Source: Mycobacterium sp. Root265
Lineage (GTDB): Bacteria; Actinomycetota; Actinomycetes; Mycobacteriales; Mycobacteriaceae
Length of the DNA: 36,623 nt
Direction of reading: 5' to 3'
Assembly: GCF_001428895.1 (NCBI RefSeq)
Contig: NZ_LMJA01000033.1
Coordinates: 237,547 to 274,169 of the forward strand
In this document: positions 24,516 to 32,759 of the stretch, one piece after another
Numbering within the stretch: position 1 is the first letter of the stretch
Layout of the letters: the number at the start of each line of letters is the position of its first letter
The notes under the pieces: generated by a model
Told to the model about the DNA's origin: nothing
What the model saw: only the letters and a program-made list of their open reading frames with translations
Databases searched by the model: none
Position numbers and translations under genes: made by a program

Positions 24516-25412
24516 TCACAGCGCACGTAAGTTGGGGATCGCCTGCCGAGGCCCGCGACGTTGCCGGACGGCCAGCCCGCTGGCTTCCAGCAACCGCACC
24601 GCCCGGTGCCGGTGCGGGCGCACCGGTTCGAGCAAATCAACCATCTCGGCGTCGTCGATGGGCCTGCCCAGCAAGCTCAGACCGACCACCTTGGCCAGGT
24701 GGTAGTCACCGACCGAGAGCGCGTCGGCGTCACCGAAGGCGCGTTGCATCGTCTCGGCCGCCGTCCACACACCGACGCCGGGCAGCGATGTCAGGCCGGC
24801 GGCGGCCTTGGCGGGGTGCAGCCGCTCCAGCGCGTCGGCGCGTTGCGCGCACCCCACCACCGTGCGGGCCCGACCCGGGTCCACATTGGCGAGATGGAAC
24901 TCCCAGGACGGAATGCGCCGCCACACGTCGGCGGTGGGCGGCACCCGCATCCCTGCCGGTGCCGGACCGGGCGCCGGTGCGCCGAACTTGGTGGTCAGCA
25001 ACCGCCACGCGCGGAAGGCGTCCTTGCCGTACACGCGCTGCTCCAGTACCGCGGGAATCAGCGCCTCCAGCACCCGGCCGGTCCGGCCCAGCCGCAGGTG
25101 CGGCACCCGCCGGTAGGCCTCGGCAATGGTCGGTTCCACCGGGTCGAAACCCGAAGTGTCGTCCTCGTATCCGAGCAACGCGCCGAATCCGTCCAGGAAC
25201 TCGGCCGCACCGGGACCCCATGCCTCACATTCCACCGTGTCGGGCGCCGTTTTGCGGATCCGTGCGGTGACCGCGCCGGTGCGCGTCATCGAGGTACGCC
25301 AGGTGTCACCGGCGATCAGTTGGAAGCACGGGTCTCCGCTTCCGCGGCGCAACGGTGACAAGGTGAACCCGGGACTCACGGGTCCGCCGAAGGTCACCGA
25401 TGTGGTGGGCAC
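24516..25412 (-). CDS. AlkA-like DNA-3-methyladenine glycosylase (HhH-GPD)
   Basis: The 298-residue protein ends in an HhH-GPD domain: ALIPAVLEQRVYGKDAFRAW, then the hairpin LTSLPGVGVWTAAETMQRAF and the catalytic loop ALSVGDYHLAKVVG, whose Asp is the expected catalytic residue. The N-terminal 100 residues form the AlkA-type beta domain. It would remove alkylated bases from DNA. The lack of FeS cysteines excludes MutY/Nth types. It lies 9 bp after the DUF427 gene in the same direction, probably one operon. No alkylation regulator is nearby. Confidence 0.88.
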   Translation of the reverse strand: MPTTSVTFGGPVSPGFTLSPLRRGSGDPCFQLIAGDTWRTSMTRTGAVTARIRKTAPDTVECEAWGPGAAEFLDGFGALLGYEDDTSGFDPVEPTIAEAYRRVPHLRLGRTGRVLEALIPAVLEQRVYGKDAFRAWRLLTTKFGAPAPGPAPAGMRVPPTADVWRRIPSWEFHLANVDPGRARTVVGCAQRADALERLHPAKAAAGLTSLPGVGVWTAAETMQRAFGDADALSVGDYHLAKVVGLSLLGRPIDDAEMVDLLEPVRPHRHRAVRLLEASGLAVRQRRGPRQAIPNLRAL

Positions 25413-25421
25413 CTGCCCAAT

Positions 25422-25781
25422 CTAGGCCAGCGAGATCTGCGCCTTGTCCGGGTAGAAGGCGACCTTGCCTGCGATGTCGGCCACCGCGGGGTAGGGCTGC
25501 TCGTAGGTCCAGATGGCGTCCTGCACATCACCGACGTGGTAGTAACTGGCCTCACCCTTGTAGGGGCAGTAGGTGGTCGTCTCGCTGCGCGCCAGGGCCG
25601 ATGGCACCACGTCGGCCAGCGGGATGTACTGCACCGCCGGATAGGTTGACTCCTGCAGCGTCACCGCGCCGTCCGACTCCGCCACGACCACCCCGTCGAC
25701 CGTGACGGTGACGTGTCTGCCGGTCGGCGTCACGGTGATCGGATGCTCGGCGGTGGGCTGCCACACGGGACGCTCGCTCAT
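25422..25781 (-). CDS. DUF427 family protein (Rv0140-like)
   Basis: The 119-residue product starts MSERPVWQPTAEHPITVTPT and has the DUF427 core: strands of VTVDGVVVAESDGAVTL, then ETTTYCPYKGEASYYHV, then AVADIAGKVAFYPDKAQI. It is a small cytoplasmic beta-rich domain of unknown activity, common in actinobacteria. I end the gene at ATG 25781; a much longer frame exists upstream but runs antisense through the SRPBCC gene. It is divergent from that gene (63-bp gap) and precedes the glycosylase. Confidence 0.88.
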   Translation of the reverse strand: MSERPVWQPTAEHPITVTPTGRHVTVTVDGVVVAESDGAVTLQESTYPAVQYIPLADVVPSALARSETTTYCPYKGEASYYHVGDVQDAIWTYEQPYPAVADIAGKVAFYPDKAQISLA

Positions 25782-25824
25782 GTGTCGGACAACGTTGGCC
25801 GCGATGCAGTGATTCCCGACACCC

Positions 25825-25841
25825 CCGATCGTTACGATCGG
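25825..25841 (+). promoter_or_regulatory. palindrome over a probable leaderless promoter
   Basis: CCGATCG-TTA-CGATCGG is a perfect inverted repeat ending 3 nt before the ATG at 25845. It contains TACGAT (25833-25838), a good -10 that would start transcription on the ATG. A second inverted pair, GTGTCGG (25782-25788) and CCGACAC (25816-25822), brackets the rest of the gap. Both suggest repressor control of the divergent pair. Confidence 0.5.
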
Positions 25842-25844
25842 CCC

Positions 25845-26303
25845 ATGAATGCACCGATTACCGCATCCGTGACGATCGCTGCCGAACCGGCGGAGGTATA
25901 CGCGCTGATCACCGACCTGCCGACGCTGGCGGCACTGGCCGAGGAGGCCTGCGCCATGCAGTGGACGAAGGGGCACTCGGCGGTCGTCCCGGGAGCGGTG
26001 TTCAAGGGCGAGAACCGCAACGGGTCGAAGTCCTGGACCACCACCTGCACCATCACCGATGCGGCCCCGGGGTCGACGTTCGCGTTCGACGTGAAATCTG
26101 CGGTCTTCCCGGTGGCGCACTGGCGTTATGACATCGCACCCGCTGACGGCGGATGCACCGTCACCGAGTCGATGTGGGACCGCCGGGCCGGATGGTTCAA
26201 GAAGGTCGCCGGCCTGGCCACCGGCGTGAGCGACCGGGCCGGTGCCAACGCCGAGCACATCAAGATCACCCTGCAGCGGCTCAAGGAACGCGCGGAGGCT
26301 TAG
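25845..26303 (+). CDS. SRPBCC (START-like) family protein
   Basis: The 152-residue product begins with the typical SRPBCC entry ITASVTIAAEPAEVYALITDLPTL, then has alternating strands (GAVFKGENRNGSKSWTTTCT, FAFDVKSAVFPVAHWRYDI) and a long C-terminal helix (AEHIKITLQRLKERAE). These form a deep cavity for a hydrophobic ligand, used for lipid or polyketide binding or cyclisation. The ligand is unknown. No ribosome site is present; the upstream -10 placement favours leaderless translation from ATG 25845. Confidence 0.87.
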   Translation: MNAPITASVTIAAEPAEVYALITDLPTLAALAEEACAMQWTKGHSAVVPGAVFKGENRNGSKSWTTTCTITDAAPGSTFAFDVKSAVFPVAHWRYDIAPADGGCTVTESMWDRRAGWFKKVAGLATGVSDRAGANAEHIKITLQRLKERAEA

Positions 26304-26313
26304 GCGCGTCCGT

Positions 26314-27723
26314 TCAGGGCTTCTGCGTGATGACGTCGGCGACCCGCGCGATGGGTGATGTCGTGCGGCGGCCGTTGGCCTCGTGCCGGTCGGCGAGTTT
26401 GTAGGCGATGTAGAGGCCGCGCACCCCGAGCCAACGCATCGGCTCGGGTTCCCAGTTACGCGACTGGTGGCCGACCCACGGCAATTCGGTGATCGGGGTG
26501 TTCCGGGTCAGCACCAGGTCGGCCAGTGTGCGCCCGGCCAGGTTGGTCGCCGTCACGCCGTGCCCTACGTAGCCGCCGGCCCAACCCAGCCCGGTGGTGC
26601 GGTCCAGGGCGACACCGGCTTCCCAATCGCGCGGCACCGCCAGCACACCGCACCACCCGTGCGCGATGGGGATGTCGCGGACCTGCGGCAGGATCGAGTG
26701 CAGCACCTCCGACAGCAGCCCGATGGTGCGGGCGGGCACCTGCCCGTCCTGATCGGTGCGTGACCCGAACCGGTAGGGCACGCTGCGCCCGCCGATGGCG
26801 ATGCGGTCATCGACGGTGCGCTGCGCGTAGAAGAATCCGTGCGCGGTGTCTCCGACGGTTTCGCGTCCCTGCCAACCGATCTCGTCCCAGATGTGCGCCG
26901 GGATGGGATCGGTGGCGATCATCGAGCTGTTCATCGGCAGCCACCGCCTGCGCAGGCCGGGCAGCGCGGGTGTGAAGCCCTCGGTGGCCCGCAGCACGAT
27001 CGGCGCGCGCACGGTGCCGGTCCTGGTGATCGCCTTGCCCTGCTGGATCTCGATGACCGCTGTCTGTTCGTGGATGGTGACGCCGAGGCGCTCGACGGTG
27101 TCGGCCAGACCGGCGGCGAGCGCGGCCGGTTGGATGCGGGCACAGTCCGGGCTGTGGTAGGCGGAGACCAGTCCGTCGATGTTGATCCGTTGCGCCGCTT
27201 GCGCTCTGGTCAGTTCGGTGACGTCGTTCTGCCAACGGCGTTCCTCGGCGACACTGGCGGCCAGCCGGGCCGCCTGCGCGGGGTTGCGCGCGATCTCCAG
27301 GTTGCCACCCTTGACCGCGCCCGCGTCGATGCCTTCGCGGTCGGCCACCTCGATGACCTCGTCGACGGATTCGTTGAGTGCCCGCTGCCAGGCCAGAACC
27401 TTGTCGCGGCCATAGGTTTTCGCCATCCGATTGCGATCGCCGGGAACCAGCCCGGACAGCCAGCCGCCGTTGCGGCCGGACGCACCGAAGCCGGCGAAGC
27501 GCGCCTCCAGGACGGTGATGCGCAGCGACGGGTCGGCTTTCTTGAGGTAGTAGGCGGTCCACAGACCGGTGTATCCGGCGCCGACGATGCAGACATCGGC
27601 ATCGCGGTCCCCGGGCAGCCGTGGCCGCAGCGACGGCATCTTGTCGAACCAGTGCGAGACACGACCGTTGATGGTGGACACCCAGTGATTCTGCCAGGCC
27701 GGGTTGTCGGTGGTGCGGCGCAT
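26314..27723 (-). CDS. FAD-dependent oxidoreductase of the DAO/amine-oxidase type (PuuB/OrdL-like)
   Basis: ATG 27723 gives 469 residues. The FAD fold DADVCIVGAGYTGLWTAYYL (GxGxxG 48-53) is followed by EARFAGFGASGRNGGWLSG, the substrate/FAD segment of gamma-glutamylputrescine oxidase and related amine oxidases. C-terminal GLGWAGGYVGHGVTATNLAG closes the flavin site. It likely oxidises a secondary or primary amine such as a polyamine derivative; the neighbours give no pathway. Frames extending further upstream run antisense through the DUF4262 gene and are not real. The two genes are divergent with a 33-bp gap. Confidence 0.9.
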   Translation of the reverse strand: MRRTTDNPAWQNHWVSTINGRVSHWFDKMPSLRPRLPGDRDADVCIVGAGYTGLWTAYYLKKADPSLRITVLEARFAGFGASGRNGGWLSGLVPGDRNRMAKTYGRDKVLAWQRALNESVDEVIEVADREGIDAGAVKGGNLEIARNPAQAARLAASVAEERRWQNDVTELTRAQAAQRINIDGLVSAYHSPDCARIQPAALAAGLADTVERLGVTIHEQTAVIEIQQGKAITRTGTVRAPIVLRATEGFTPALPGLRRRWLPMNSSMIATDPIPAHIWDEIGWQGRETVGDTAHGFFYAQRTVDDRIAIGGRSVPYRFGSRTDQDGQVPARTIGLLSEVLHSILPQVRDIPIAHGWCGVLAVPRDWEAGVALDRTTGLGWAGGYVGHGVTATNLAGRTLADLVLTRNTPITELPWVGHQSRNWEPEPMRWLGVRGLYIAYKLADRHEANGRRTTSPIARVADVITQKP

Positions 27724-27756
27724 CGTGTCTGCCAAGACCGACGAAAGGGGCACATC

Positions 27757-28224
27757 ATGTGCTGGCAATGCGATCACCCGGGGGCCACCCGGCAGGACTA
27801 TCTCGACGTGCTGCGGAGCACGGTGATGAAGGAGGGTTGGGCGGTGCAGTACGTCGAGACCGAACCGCCCTTCGGGTACACGGTCGGATTGAGCGAGGCC
27901 GGACTGCCGGAACTGCTCATCACCGGGCTTCCGCCCGAGCGGTCCATGCTGCTGCTCAATGCCGTGGCGGGGTACATGGTCCGCGAGGTCACGCCCGCGC
28001 CCGGTGACATATTCACCTTTCCGGACCGGTCGTGCGCGGAGTTCGTCGAGGTGACGCACCCGGACGTGCACATGGGGTGGGCGGTGGCGTTCCGCGACGG
28101 GCCGATCCGGGGCCTGCAGGTCGTCTGGCTGGACGCAGACGGGCACTCGCCCTGGTGCCCCGACTTCAACATCGGGGGTCCGCGGCAGCCCGTTCTCGGG
28201 GACCGGGGGCCGGTCGACACCTGA
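27757..28224 (+). CDS. DUF4262 family protein
   Basis: The 155-residue protein starts MCWQCDHPG and has the DUF4262 core: WAVQYVETEPPFGYTVGLSE, AGLPELLITGLPPERSMLLL and GLQVVWLDADGHSPWCPDFN near the end. GAAAGGGG lies about 8 nt before ATG 27757. The family is widespread but uncharacterised; a CxxC at the very start and a late Cys could bind metal. It is not linked by operon to either neighbour. Confidence 0.87.
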   Translation: MCWQCDHPGATRQDYLDVLRSTVMKEGWAVQYVETEPPFGYTVGLSEAGLPELLITGLPPERSMLLLNAVAGYMVREVTPAPGDIFTFPDRSCAEFVEVTHPDVHMGWAVAFRDGPIRGLQVVWLDADGHSPWCPDFNIGGPRQPVLGDRGPVDT

Positions 28225-28330
28225 CGGTTGCCATTCGAAAGTGCCCACCTATCAGCGACATTCGAGCGACAGCCGAGTCCCAGAAATTTCTTTGGACTCA
28301 TTGGTCACGGCCGTCACTTTCTGGGCGGTT

Positions 28331-28356
28331 TTGTCGGTGATCGCACGTATGTTCGA
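28331..28356 (+). promoter_or_regulatory. perfect PafBC-type damage promoter overlapping a LexA box
   Basis: TTGTCGGTG (28331-28339), 8 bp, then TATGTT (28348-28353) matches the RecA-independent damage promoter TTGTCRGTG-N8-TANNNT at every fixed position. TCGCAC-GTAT-GTTCGA (28341-28356) matches the SOS box TCGAAC-N4-GTTCGA at 11 of 12. The -10 ends 6 nt before the ATG at 28360, so the transcript should be leaderless. This promoter pair is known in front of 13E12-type genes. Confidence 0.8.
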
Positions 28357-28359
28357 GAT

Positions 28360-29813
28360 ATGAACGGTGACGTGGTGGGCGGTCGGGAGGCGGTGCAGCA
28401 CGCGCTCTCCGATCGCGCCGGGTCGGTCAAGGCACTGCTGGATGCCGACTTCACCGTCTTTGACACCGCGGAGTTGCTCGGGCTGTTGTCCGAGCGATCA
28501 CCGCATCCTGGCCGCCCTGATGGATCGGGCCACCCCGCACGAGATCGGCGGGAAATCCTGGAACGACGTACTGGCCACCCGGGACCGCCTCAGCGCCGCC
28601 GAGGCCGGGCGCCGGATCGCGCAGGCCCGCGACCTCGGACCCCGGCACGCGTTGAACGGTGAGGTGTTGGAGCCGCTGCTACCCGCATGCGCTCACGCGT
28701 TGGCGGCCGGGTCCATCAACACCGCCCACATCACAGTCATCCGGTCCGCGCTCAAGCAGGCCTCGCGATATCTCGACGCGACCGAGCGGGCCCAGATGGA
28801 GGCCACCCTGGTCGCGGTCGCCGAGGCCAATACCCCCGAGACGCTGGCCGAGCTCGCCGAACAGATGGTCCACGTGCTCAACCAAAACGGCGACGGCCCC
28901 GACCTGACGCGGCACAAGGTGGGGCTCACGATCGGTAAGCCCGATGTCGATGGATTGTCGAAGGTGTCGGGGCGGGTGGATTCGGAGTTCGCGGCCTACC
29001 TGCGCACCATCCTGGACGTGTGGGCGCGGCCTGGGATCAACAACCCCGACGACGCGGAACCCCAGCACAATCCGGTGCCCAACCCGCTCGAAGAGCAGCC
29101 GCCCGGCGAACGCTGCGGCGAAACCGAACCAACGCCGAAACCTGAGCCTGTCGAGGAGCGGCCGTTCCCACGCGACTTCGGCGAGCTGGCTGATCTCGCT
29201 GACACCTTGCCCCCACCGATCAAGCGTGACCTGGAGCCGCCGGCCGGTGATCACCGCACCCCGGCCCAACGCAACCACGACGCCATCAAAGCGGTCCTGC
29301 GCGACACCCTGATGTCCAAACGCCTCGGACAACACAACGGGCTACCCGTCACCGTCGTCGTGTCCACCACGCTAGCAGAACTCGAAGCCGGTGCCGGGAT
29401 CGCGGTCACCGGCTCCGGAACCCGCATGCCCATGCGCGATCTGATCCGCCTGTCCGAGCACGCCCATCACTACCTGATCGTCTACCGACACCACACCGCC
29501 GAACCGCTCTACCTGGGCCGGTCCAAACGCCTGGCCACCAAGGCCCAACGGCTACTGCTCTACAACCGCGACCGCGGCTGCACCCGCCCCAGCTGGCACC
29601 ACGGCGGGTACACCGACGCCCCCGACCTCGGGTTGGGGTGCGGACCGGACAACCGGCTCGCCGAACTGGGCTGGACCAACAGCATCGACCCCCGCACCGG
29701 CCGCGTGCACTGGCACCCGCCACCACTCATGGACACCGGTGGCGACACCCTCAACCACCACTTCCACCGGCGAAGAACTCCTCCCACTACCCGAGGAGGA
29801 CAACGATCCGTGA
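28360..29813 (+). pseudogene. 13E12 / DUF222 HNH-endonuclease family gene, multiply broken
   Basis: ATG 28360 starts a DUF222 protein (MNGDVVGGREAVQHALSDRA). The frame is lost near 28490 and continues in the next frame at DHRILAALMDRATPHEIGG. The DUF222 body then reads cleanly to CTRPSWHHGGYTDAPDLG. Here relatives have about 16 more residues carrying the Q-x-HH catalytic core of the HNH nuclease between CTRP and W-x-x-GG; they are missing in frame. A second frameshift near 29766 separates NHHFH from the natural ending EELLPLPEEDNDP, stop 29811-29813. The long read-through frame beyond is spurious. Three separate lesions, including loss of the active site, make a non-functional nuclease likely. 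Sequencing error could explain at most the two frameshifts. Confidence 0.85.
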
Positions 29814-29818
29814 CTACT

Positions 29819-30646
29819 TCAGAACGAATAGCGGTGGTACTGCGCCATATAGCGCAATATCGACACCCGCGACATGGCGTTCGCCAACAGCCGGTAGGCC
29901 GGCCGCACCAGATCGAAGGCTTCGGTGTCGAACGCCGATATCCAGGCCAGCAATCGCGTGCCAGGCACGGCAGAGAGGATGTCATCGGGGGCGTTGATCG
30001 CCCAATGCAGCGTGGCACCCGAACGGCGCACCACCGAATTGGACCACTGGGATTTGATGCCCAGCGAATTGAAGGCATCGAACTGCAATTCCCCTGTGCC
30101 GCAATGACCGACGATCCGGTTCAGCAGATCGATACCGTCGGCCTTGGTGAGGTACATGGTCAGTCCCTCCCCGATGGCCAGCACCGGGGCATCGACCGGG
30201 ATGTCACGCAGCCACCCCGGATCGGTCACCGAGGCGGGCACCACGTGATAGCCGGCGCCACCGGTGGGCAGCAGGCGGCCGCGCAGCTCGGCAACCTCCG
30301 GGTAGTCGATGTCGTACCACTGCACGTCCGGTGCCGGCGCCACCCGGAAGTATCTGCTGTCCAGGCCGCAACCGAGATGCAGCACAGTAGCTTTCGGATG
30401 GACCGCCAGGAACTGGCGCACCCAGGTGTCGAAGTGTGCCGACCGGGTGGTGACGGCCGGGGACCGCCGCGCGGTGATGGTGGTCTGCCTCCAGTCGTAG
30501 GCGATACCCGCGACGGTCGCTTTGGCCCAGCGGTCGTGCAGGATCGGCCGCGGCAGGTCGGCATCCAGCGCCTTGGCGTACAGCGTCGCGAGCATGGTCT
30601 GCGGCGCGCCGGTCAGATCGACGCGCACGTGGTCATCGGCGGTCAT
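29819..30646 (-). CDS. SAM-dependent O-methyltransferase, LCM/TcmP family
   Basis: The 275-residue product fits PF04072: ARRSPAVTTRSAHFDTWVRQ, motif I TVLHLGCGLDSRYFRV, acidic WYDIDYPEVAELR for SAM ribose, and LAIGEGLTMYL. TcmP-type members methylate carboxylates or hydroxyls of polyketides; mycobacteria have many relatives with unknown substrates. ATG 30646 begins MTADDHVRVDLTGAPQTM, the conserved start. It is convergent with the broken HNH gene (5-bp gap) and 62 bp downstream of the SDR operon, so it could be a late gene of that unit. Confidence 0.87.
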   Translation of the reverse strand: MTADDHVRVDLTGAPQTMLATLYAKALDADLPRPILHDRWAKATVAGIAYDWRQTTITARRSPAVTTRSAHFDTWVRQFLAVHPKATVLHLGCGLDSRYFRVAPAPDVQWYDIDYPEVAELRGRLLPTGGAGYHVVPASVTDPGWLRDIPVDAPVLAIGEGLTMYLTKADGIDLLNRIVGHCGTGELQFDAFNSLGIKSQWSNSVVRRSGATLHWAINAPDDILSAVPGTRLLAWISAFDTEAFDLVRPAYRLLANAMSRVSILRYMAQYHRYSF

Positions 30647-30708
30647 GCATCACACGGTAATACCGCACCGCGGACACGCCCCCAGTTGAACGCCGTCGGG
30701 CGTGGTGT

Positions 30709-31722
30709 TCAGCTCGCCTTTTTGCGCTTGGCCGCTCGCAGGCCCACCCAGAACCGGGCGGCCTCACGAATGGAATCCTCCACCGGCGTTGGCTGCCAGC
30801 CGAGTTCGCGGGCGGCCTTGCCGTGATCGACCGGGGCCTCGGCCCGCATCAGCCGCAGCGAGGCCAGCGACAGTCGCTCGTCGGTGCGGCGCAACCGGCC
30901 CTTGATGGTGCCCATGGCGGCCAGCAGATAGGTCAGCGGCAACGGGATGGACCGAGCGGGTGGGGGTACGCCGGCCGTCTCGGCCGCGATCCGGGCCACC
31001 TCGGCATTGCTGATCATCTTCTCTGAGATCAGGTAGCGCTCACCGACGCGCCCCTTCTCGGCCGCCAGGATCAGCGCGCGTGCCGCGTCGTTGACACCGA
31101 CCGCTTCCAGTTCGATCCCGCTCATCACAAACGGCAACTTGCCGAAGGCGGCGCCGGCGATGATGGCGCCGTGCGGGGTCCGGCCCCAGTCGGTGCCGCC
31201 GTAGGTGGTCGAGACGCACATCGCGACCGCGGGCAACCCGCGCTCCCGCGCGTACTGCAACACCAGCTTCTCGGCCTGTACGCGAGAGCGCACGTACGGT
31301 GTCAGCCCGCGCTCGTCGGCGATGTCCTCCTCGGTGGACACCCGGCCGCGGCGCCGCCCCACGGTGGCGTAGCTGCTGGTGAAGACAAATTTCTTTAAAC
31401 CTGAGGCGATCTCGGGGCGCACCGCGACGTCCAGCACGTGCCGGGTGCCCTCGACATTGGTGTGGAACAGCGGTGCCGGATCCCGCAGCCAGCCGCGGGT
31501 GTCCACCACGCAGTAGTAGATGACGTCGGCTCCGGTCATCGCCGCCGCCAGCACGTCGGCATCCCAGATGTCTCCGATGAACCGCTGCACGTCGAGGTCG
31601 TCGATGCCGATGGTGTTGGCGCCCTCGCGCACCATCACCCGCACGTTCTGCCCGTCGGCGACCAGCTGACGCGCCACGTGCGAGCCGAGGTAGCCGTTGG
31701 CACCGATGACGAGAGCACTCAT
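30709..31722 (-). CDS. NAD-dependent epimerase / 3-beta-HSD-type SDR (Rv0139-like)
   Basis: The 337-residue protein has the extended-SDR nucleotide fold MSALVIGANGYLGSHVARQL, GDIWDADVL and the Ser motif KFVFTSSYATVG. The usual YxxxK reads YVRSR here, with Arg for Lys, within TPYVRSRVQAEKLVL. Late segments GERYLISEKMISNAEVARI and HGKAARELGWQPTP support the 3-beta-hydroxysteroid dehydrogenase/dihydroflavonol reductase group. ATG 31722 overlaps the stop of the SnoaL-like gene (ATGA). The same two genes are adjacent in M. tuberculosis (Rv0138-Rv0139). A KstR box upstream of the pair suggests a steroid-linked substrate. Confidence 0.9.
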   Translation of the reverse strand: MSALVIGANGYLGSHVARQLVADGQNVRVMVREGANTIGIDDLDVQRFIGDIWDADVLAAAMTGADVIYYCVVDTRGWLRDPAPLFHTNVEGTRHVLDVAVRPEIASGLKKFVFTSSYATVGRRRGRVSTEEDIADERGLTPYVRSRVQAEKLVLQYARERGLPAVAMCVSTTYGGTDWGRTPHGAIIAGAAFGKLPFVMSGIELEAVGVNDAARALILAAEKGRVGERYLISEKMISNAEVARIAAETAGVPPPARSIPLPLTYLLAAMGTIKGRLRRTDERLSLASLRLMRAEAPVDHGKAARELGWQPTPVEDSIREAARFWVGLRAAKRKKAS

Positions 31723-32219
31723 CGGGCCATGCTCTTCATCCATTCGGCGGCCTCGTCATCGAGCGTGCCGAGTTCCTGTGCCTTCTTGCACCACTTCATT
31801 GCCGCGGACAGGAACCGCAGCGGGTTGTAGACGTCCTCCTGGCGGCGCCACAGCCCGTCGCCGGCGTAGGTGAGGATCGACATGTTGGTGGCGGTGATGA
31901 TGGTGCCGTCGCCGGGGTCGCGCATCGGGTTGTCGAGCTCGCAGATCACCCGCGACGTGGACTCGTCGATGACGGTCCACAACGCCGGAAAAGCGGTCAT
32001 GTGGTTTCCCGGAAAACTCTCCATCGTCTTCCAGATCCACGGGCGCACCTGGTCGCGTCCGCGCATCGTGCCGGCGGCGTGCTCCACGTATTCGACGTCG
32101 ACGGTGTACTGGTCGACCCACGGATCCCAGTTCCGGGTCCGGGCGGCTTCGGCGACTGTCTGCTCGAATGTCGCGAAGGCGTCTGTGAGCTCATCCCGGG
32201 TGAACAGCGTGCTCGTCAC
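31719..32219 (-). CDS. SnoaL/NTF2-like protein (Rv0138-like)
   Basis: The 166-residue product has the cone-shaped NTF2 fold: helix ELTDAFATFEQTVAEAARTR, WDPWVDQYTVDVEYVEHAAG, GRDQVRPWIWKTMESFP and the sheet WRRQEDVYNPLRFL. Such proteins are isomerases, cyclases or dehydratases (for example ketosteroid isomerase) or binding proteins. GTG 32219 lies 9 bp after a KstR operator on the transcript strand, with no ribosome site, so leaderless or weak initiation is likely. It is the first gene of a coupled pair with the SDR. Confidence 0.88.
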   Translation of the reverse strand: MTSTLFTRDELTDAFATFEQTVAEAARTRNWDPWVDQYTVDVEYVEHAAGTMRGRDQVRPWIWKTMESFPGNHMTAFPALWTVIDESTSRVICELDNPMRDPGDGTIITATNMSILTYAGDGLWRRQEDVYNPLRFLSAAMKWCKKAQELGTLDDEAAEWMKSMAR

Positions 32220-32228
32220 AACAGAAAC

Positions 32229-32242
32229 TAGAACACGTTCTA
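32229..32242 (-). promoter_or_regulatory. KstR operator (cholesterol regulon)
   Basis: TAGAAC-AC-GTTCTA fits the KstR consensus TnnAACnnGTTnnA at every fixed base and is palindromic except for the two central bases. It lies 10-23 bp before the SnoaL-like start codon. KstR represses cholesterol-catabolic genes until a cholestenoyl-CoA inducer appears. The TAG stop of the upstream secreted protein gene (32242-32240) is inside the operator. Confidence 0.85.
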
Positions 32243-32689
32243 CCTGGGTTTGTCGAGGGTCGTGCCGGCGGCCAGCACCACGCGGTCACCCAGCGGTTCG
32301 TCCAGCGCGATGTCCAGCGTGCCGGGTACCGCCAGTGTGATGCACATCCGCCCGATCGCTTCCGGCGGCACACCACTGTCGAGGTTCACCGTCACGTCCT
32401 CGGGGGTCTCCTGCACGGTGGCGTGCACACCGAAGCACTCCGCGGGTCCCCCGGTGAAGTTGACGGCCAGCCCGTCACCGGTGCGCGTCCAGGACTCGAC
32501 GCTGGTGACATGGGGGTTCAGGATCATCGGATTCTCGGCGAACACCGTGCGCCACTGATCGGCAGGCACTTCGGGCGGGGCGTCGACCGGAGGTACGGGC
32601 GGATCCGCGGAGGCCGATGGTGGAACGGCTAAAAGGAGGCCGCCGACCAGGATTAACCCGGCGTGCGCTGTGGTTACAGCTCTACGCAT
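32240..32689 (-). CDS. secreted protein of unknown function
   Basis: The 149-residue protein has a signal peptide (MRRAVTTAHAGLILVGGLLL then AVPPSASA, cut before DPPVPP). The mature part starts Pro-rich and contains two Cys (AECFG, GRMCITL) that could form a disulphide, plus Val-rich strands (DVTVNLDSGVPPEAIG, LDIALDEPLGDRVVLAAG). No family motif was recognised; the layout resembles other small mycobacterial exported proteins. It is divergent from msrA (70-bp gap) and 20 bp upstream of the SnoaL-like gene in the same direction, with the KstR box between them. Confidence 0.8.
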   Translation of the reverse strand: MRRAVTTAHAGLILVGGLLLAVPPSASADPPVPPVDAPPEVPADQWRTVFAENPMILNPHVTSVESWTRTGDGLAVNFTGGPAECFGVHATVQETPEDVTVNLDSGVPPEAIGRMCITLAVPGTLDIALDEPLGDRVVLAAGTTLDKPR

Positions 32690-32759
32690 GGGTTCCACCG
32701 TAGCGGCGGAGCACAATGGATGCTGACCGTCTACGTGACTGCTGAAGGAGTGATGGCGC

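Noticed and set aside
27721-28248. Upstream extension of the FAD oxidoreductase (to 644 codons)
   Set aside because: The extra part is antisense to the DUF4262 gene, which has its own ribosome site and family motifs.
28367-30826. 819-codon frame joining the HNH gene to sequence beyond it
   Set aside because: After about 29770 it reads antisense through the methyltransferase gene; the natural HNH ending is in another frame, so this is a frameshift read-through.
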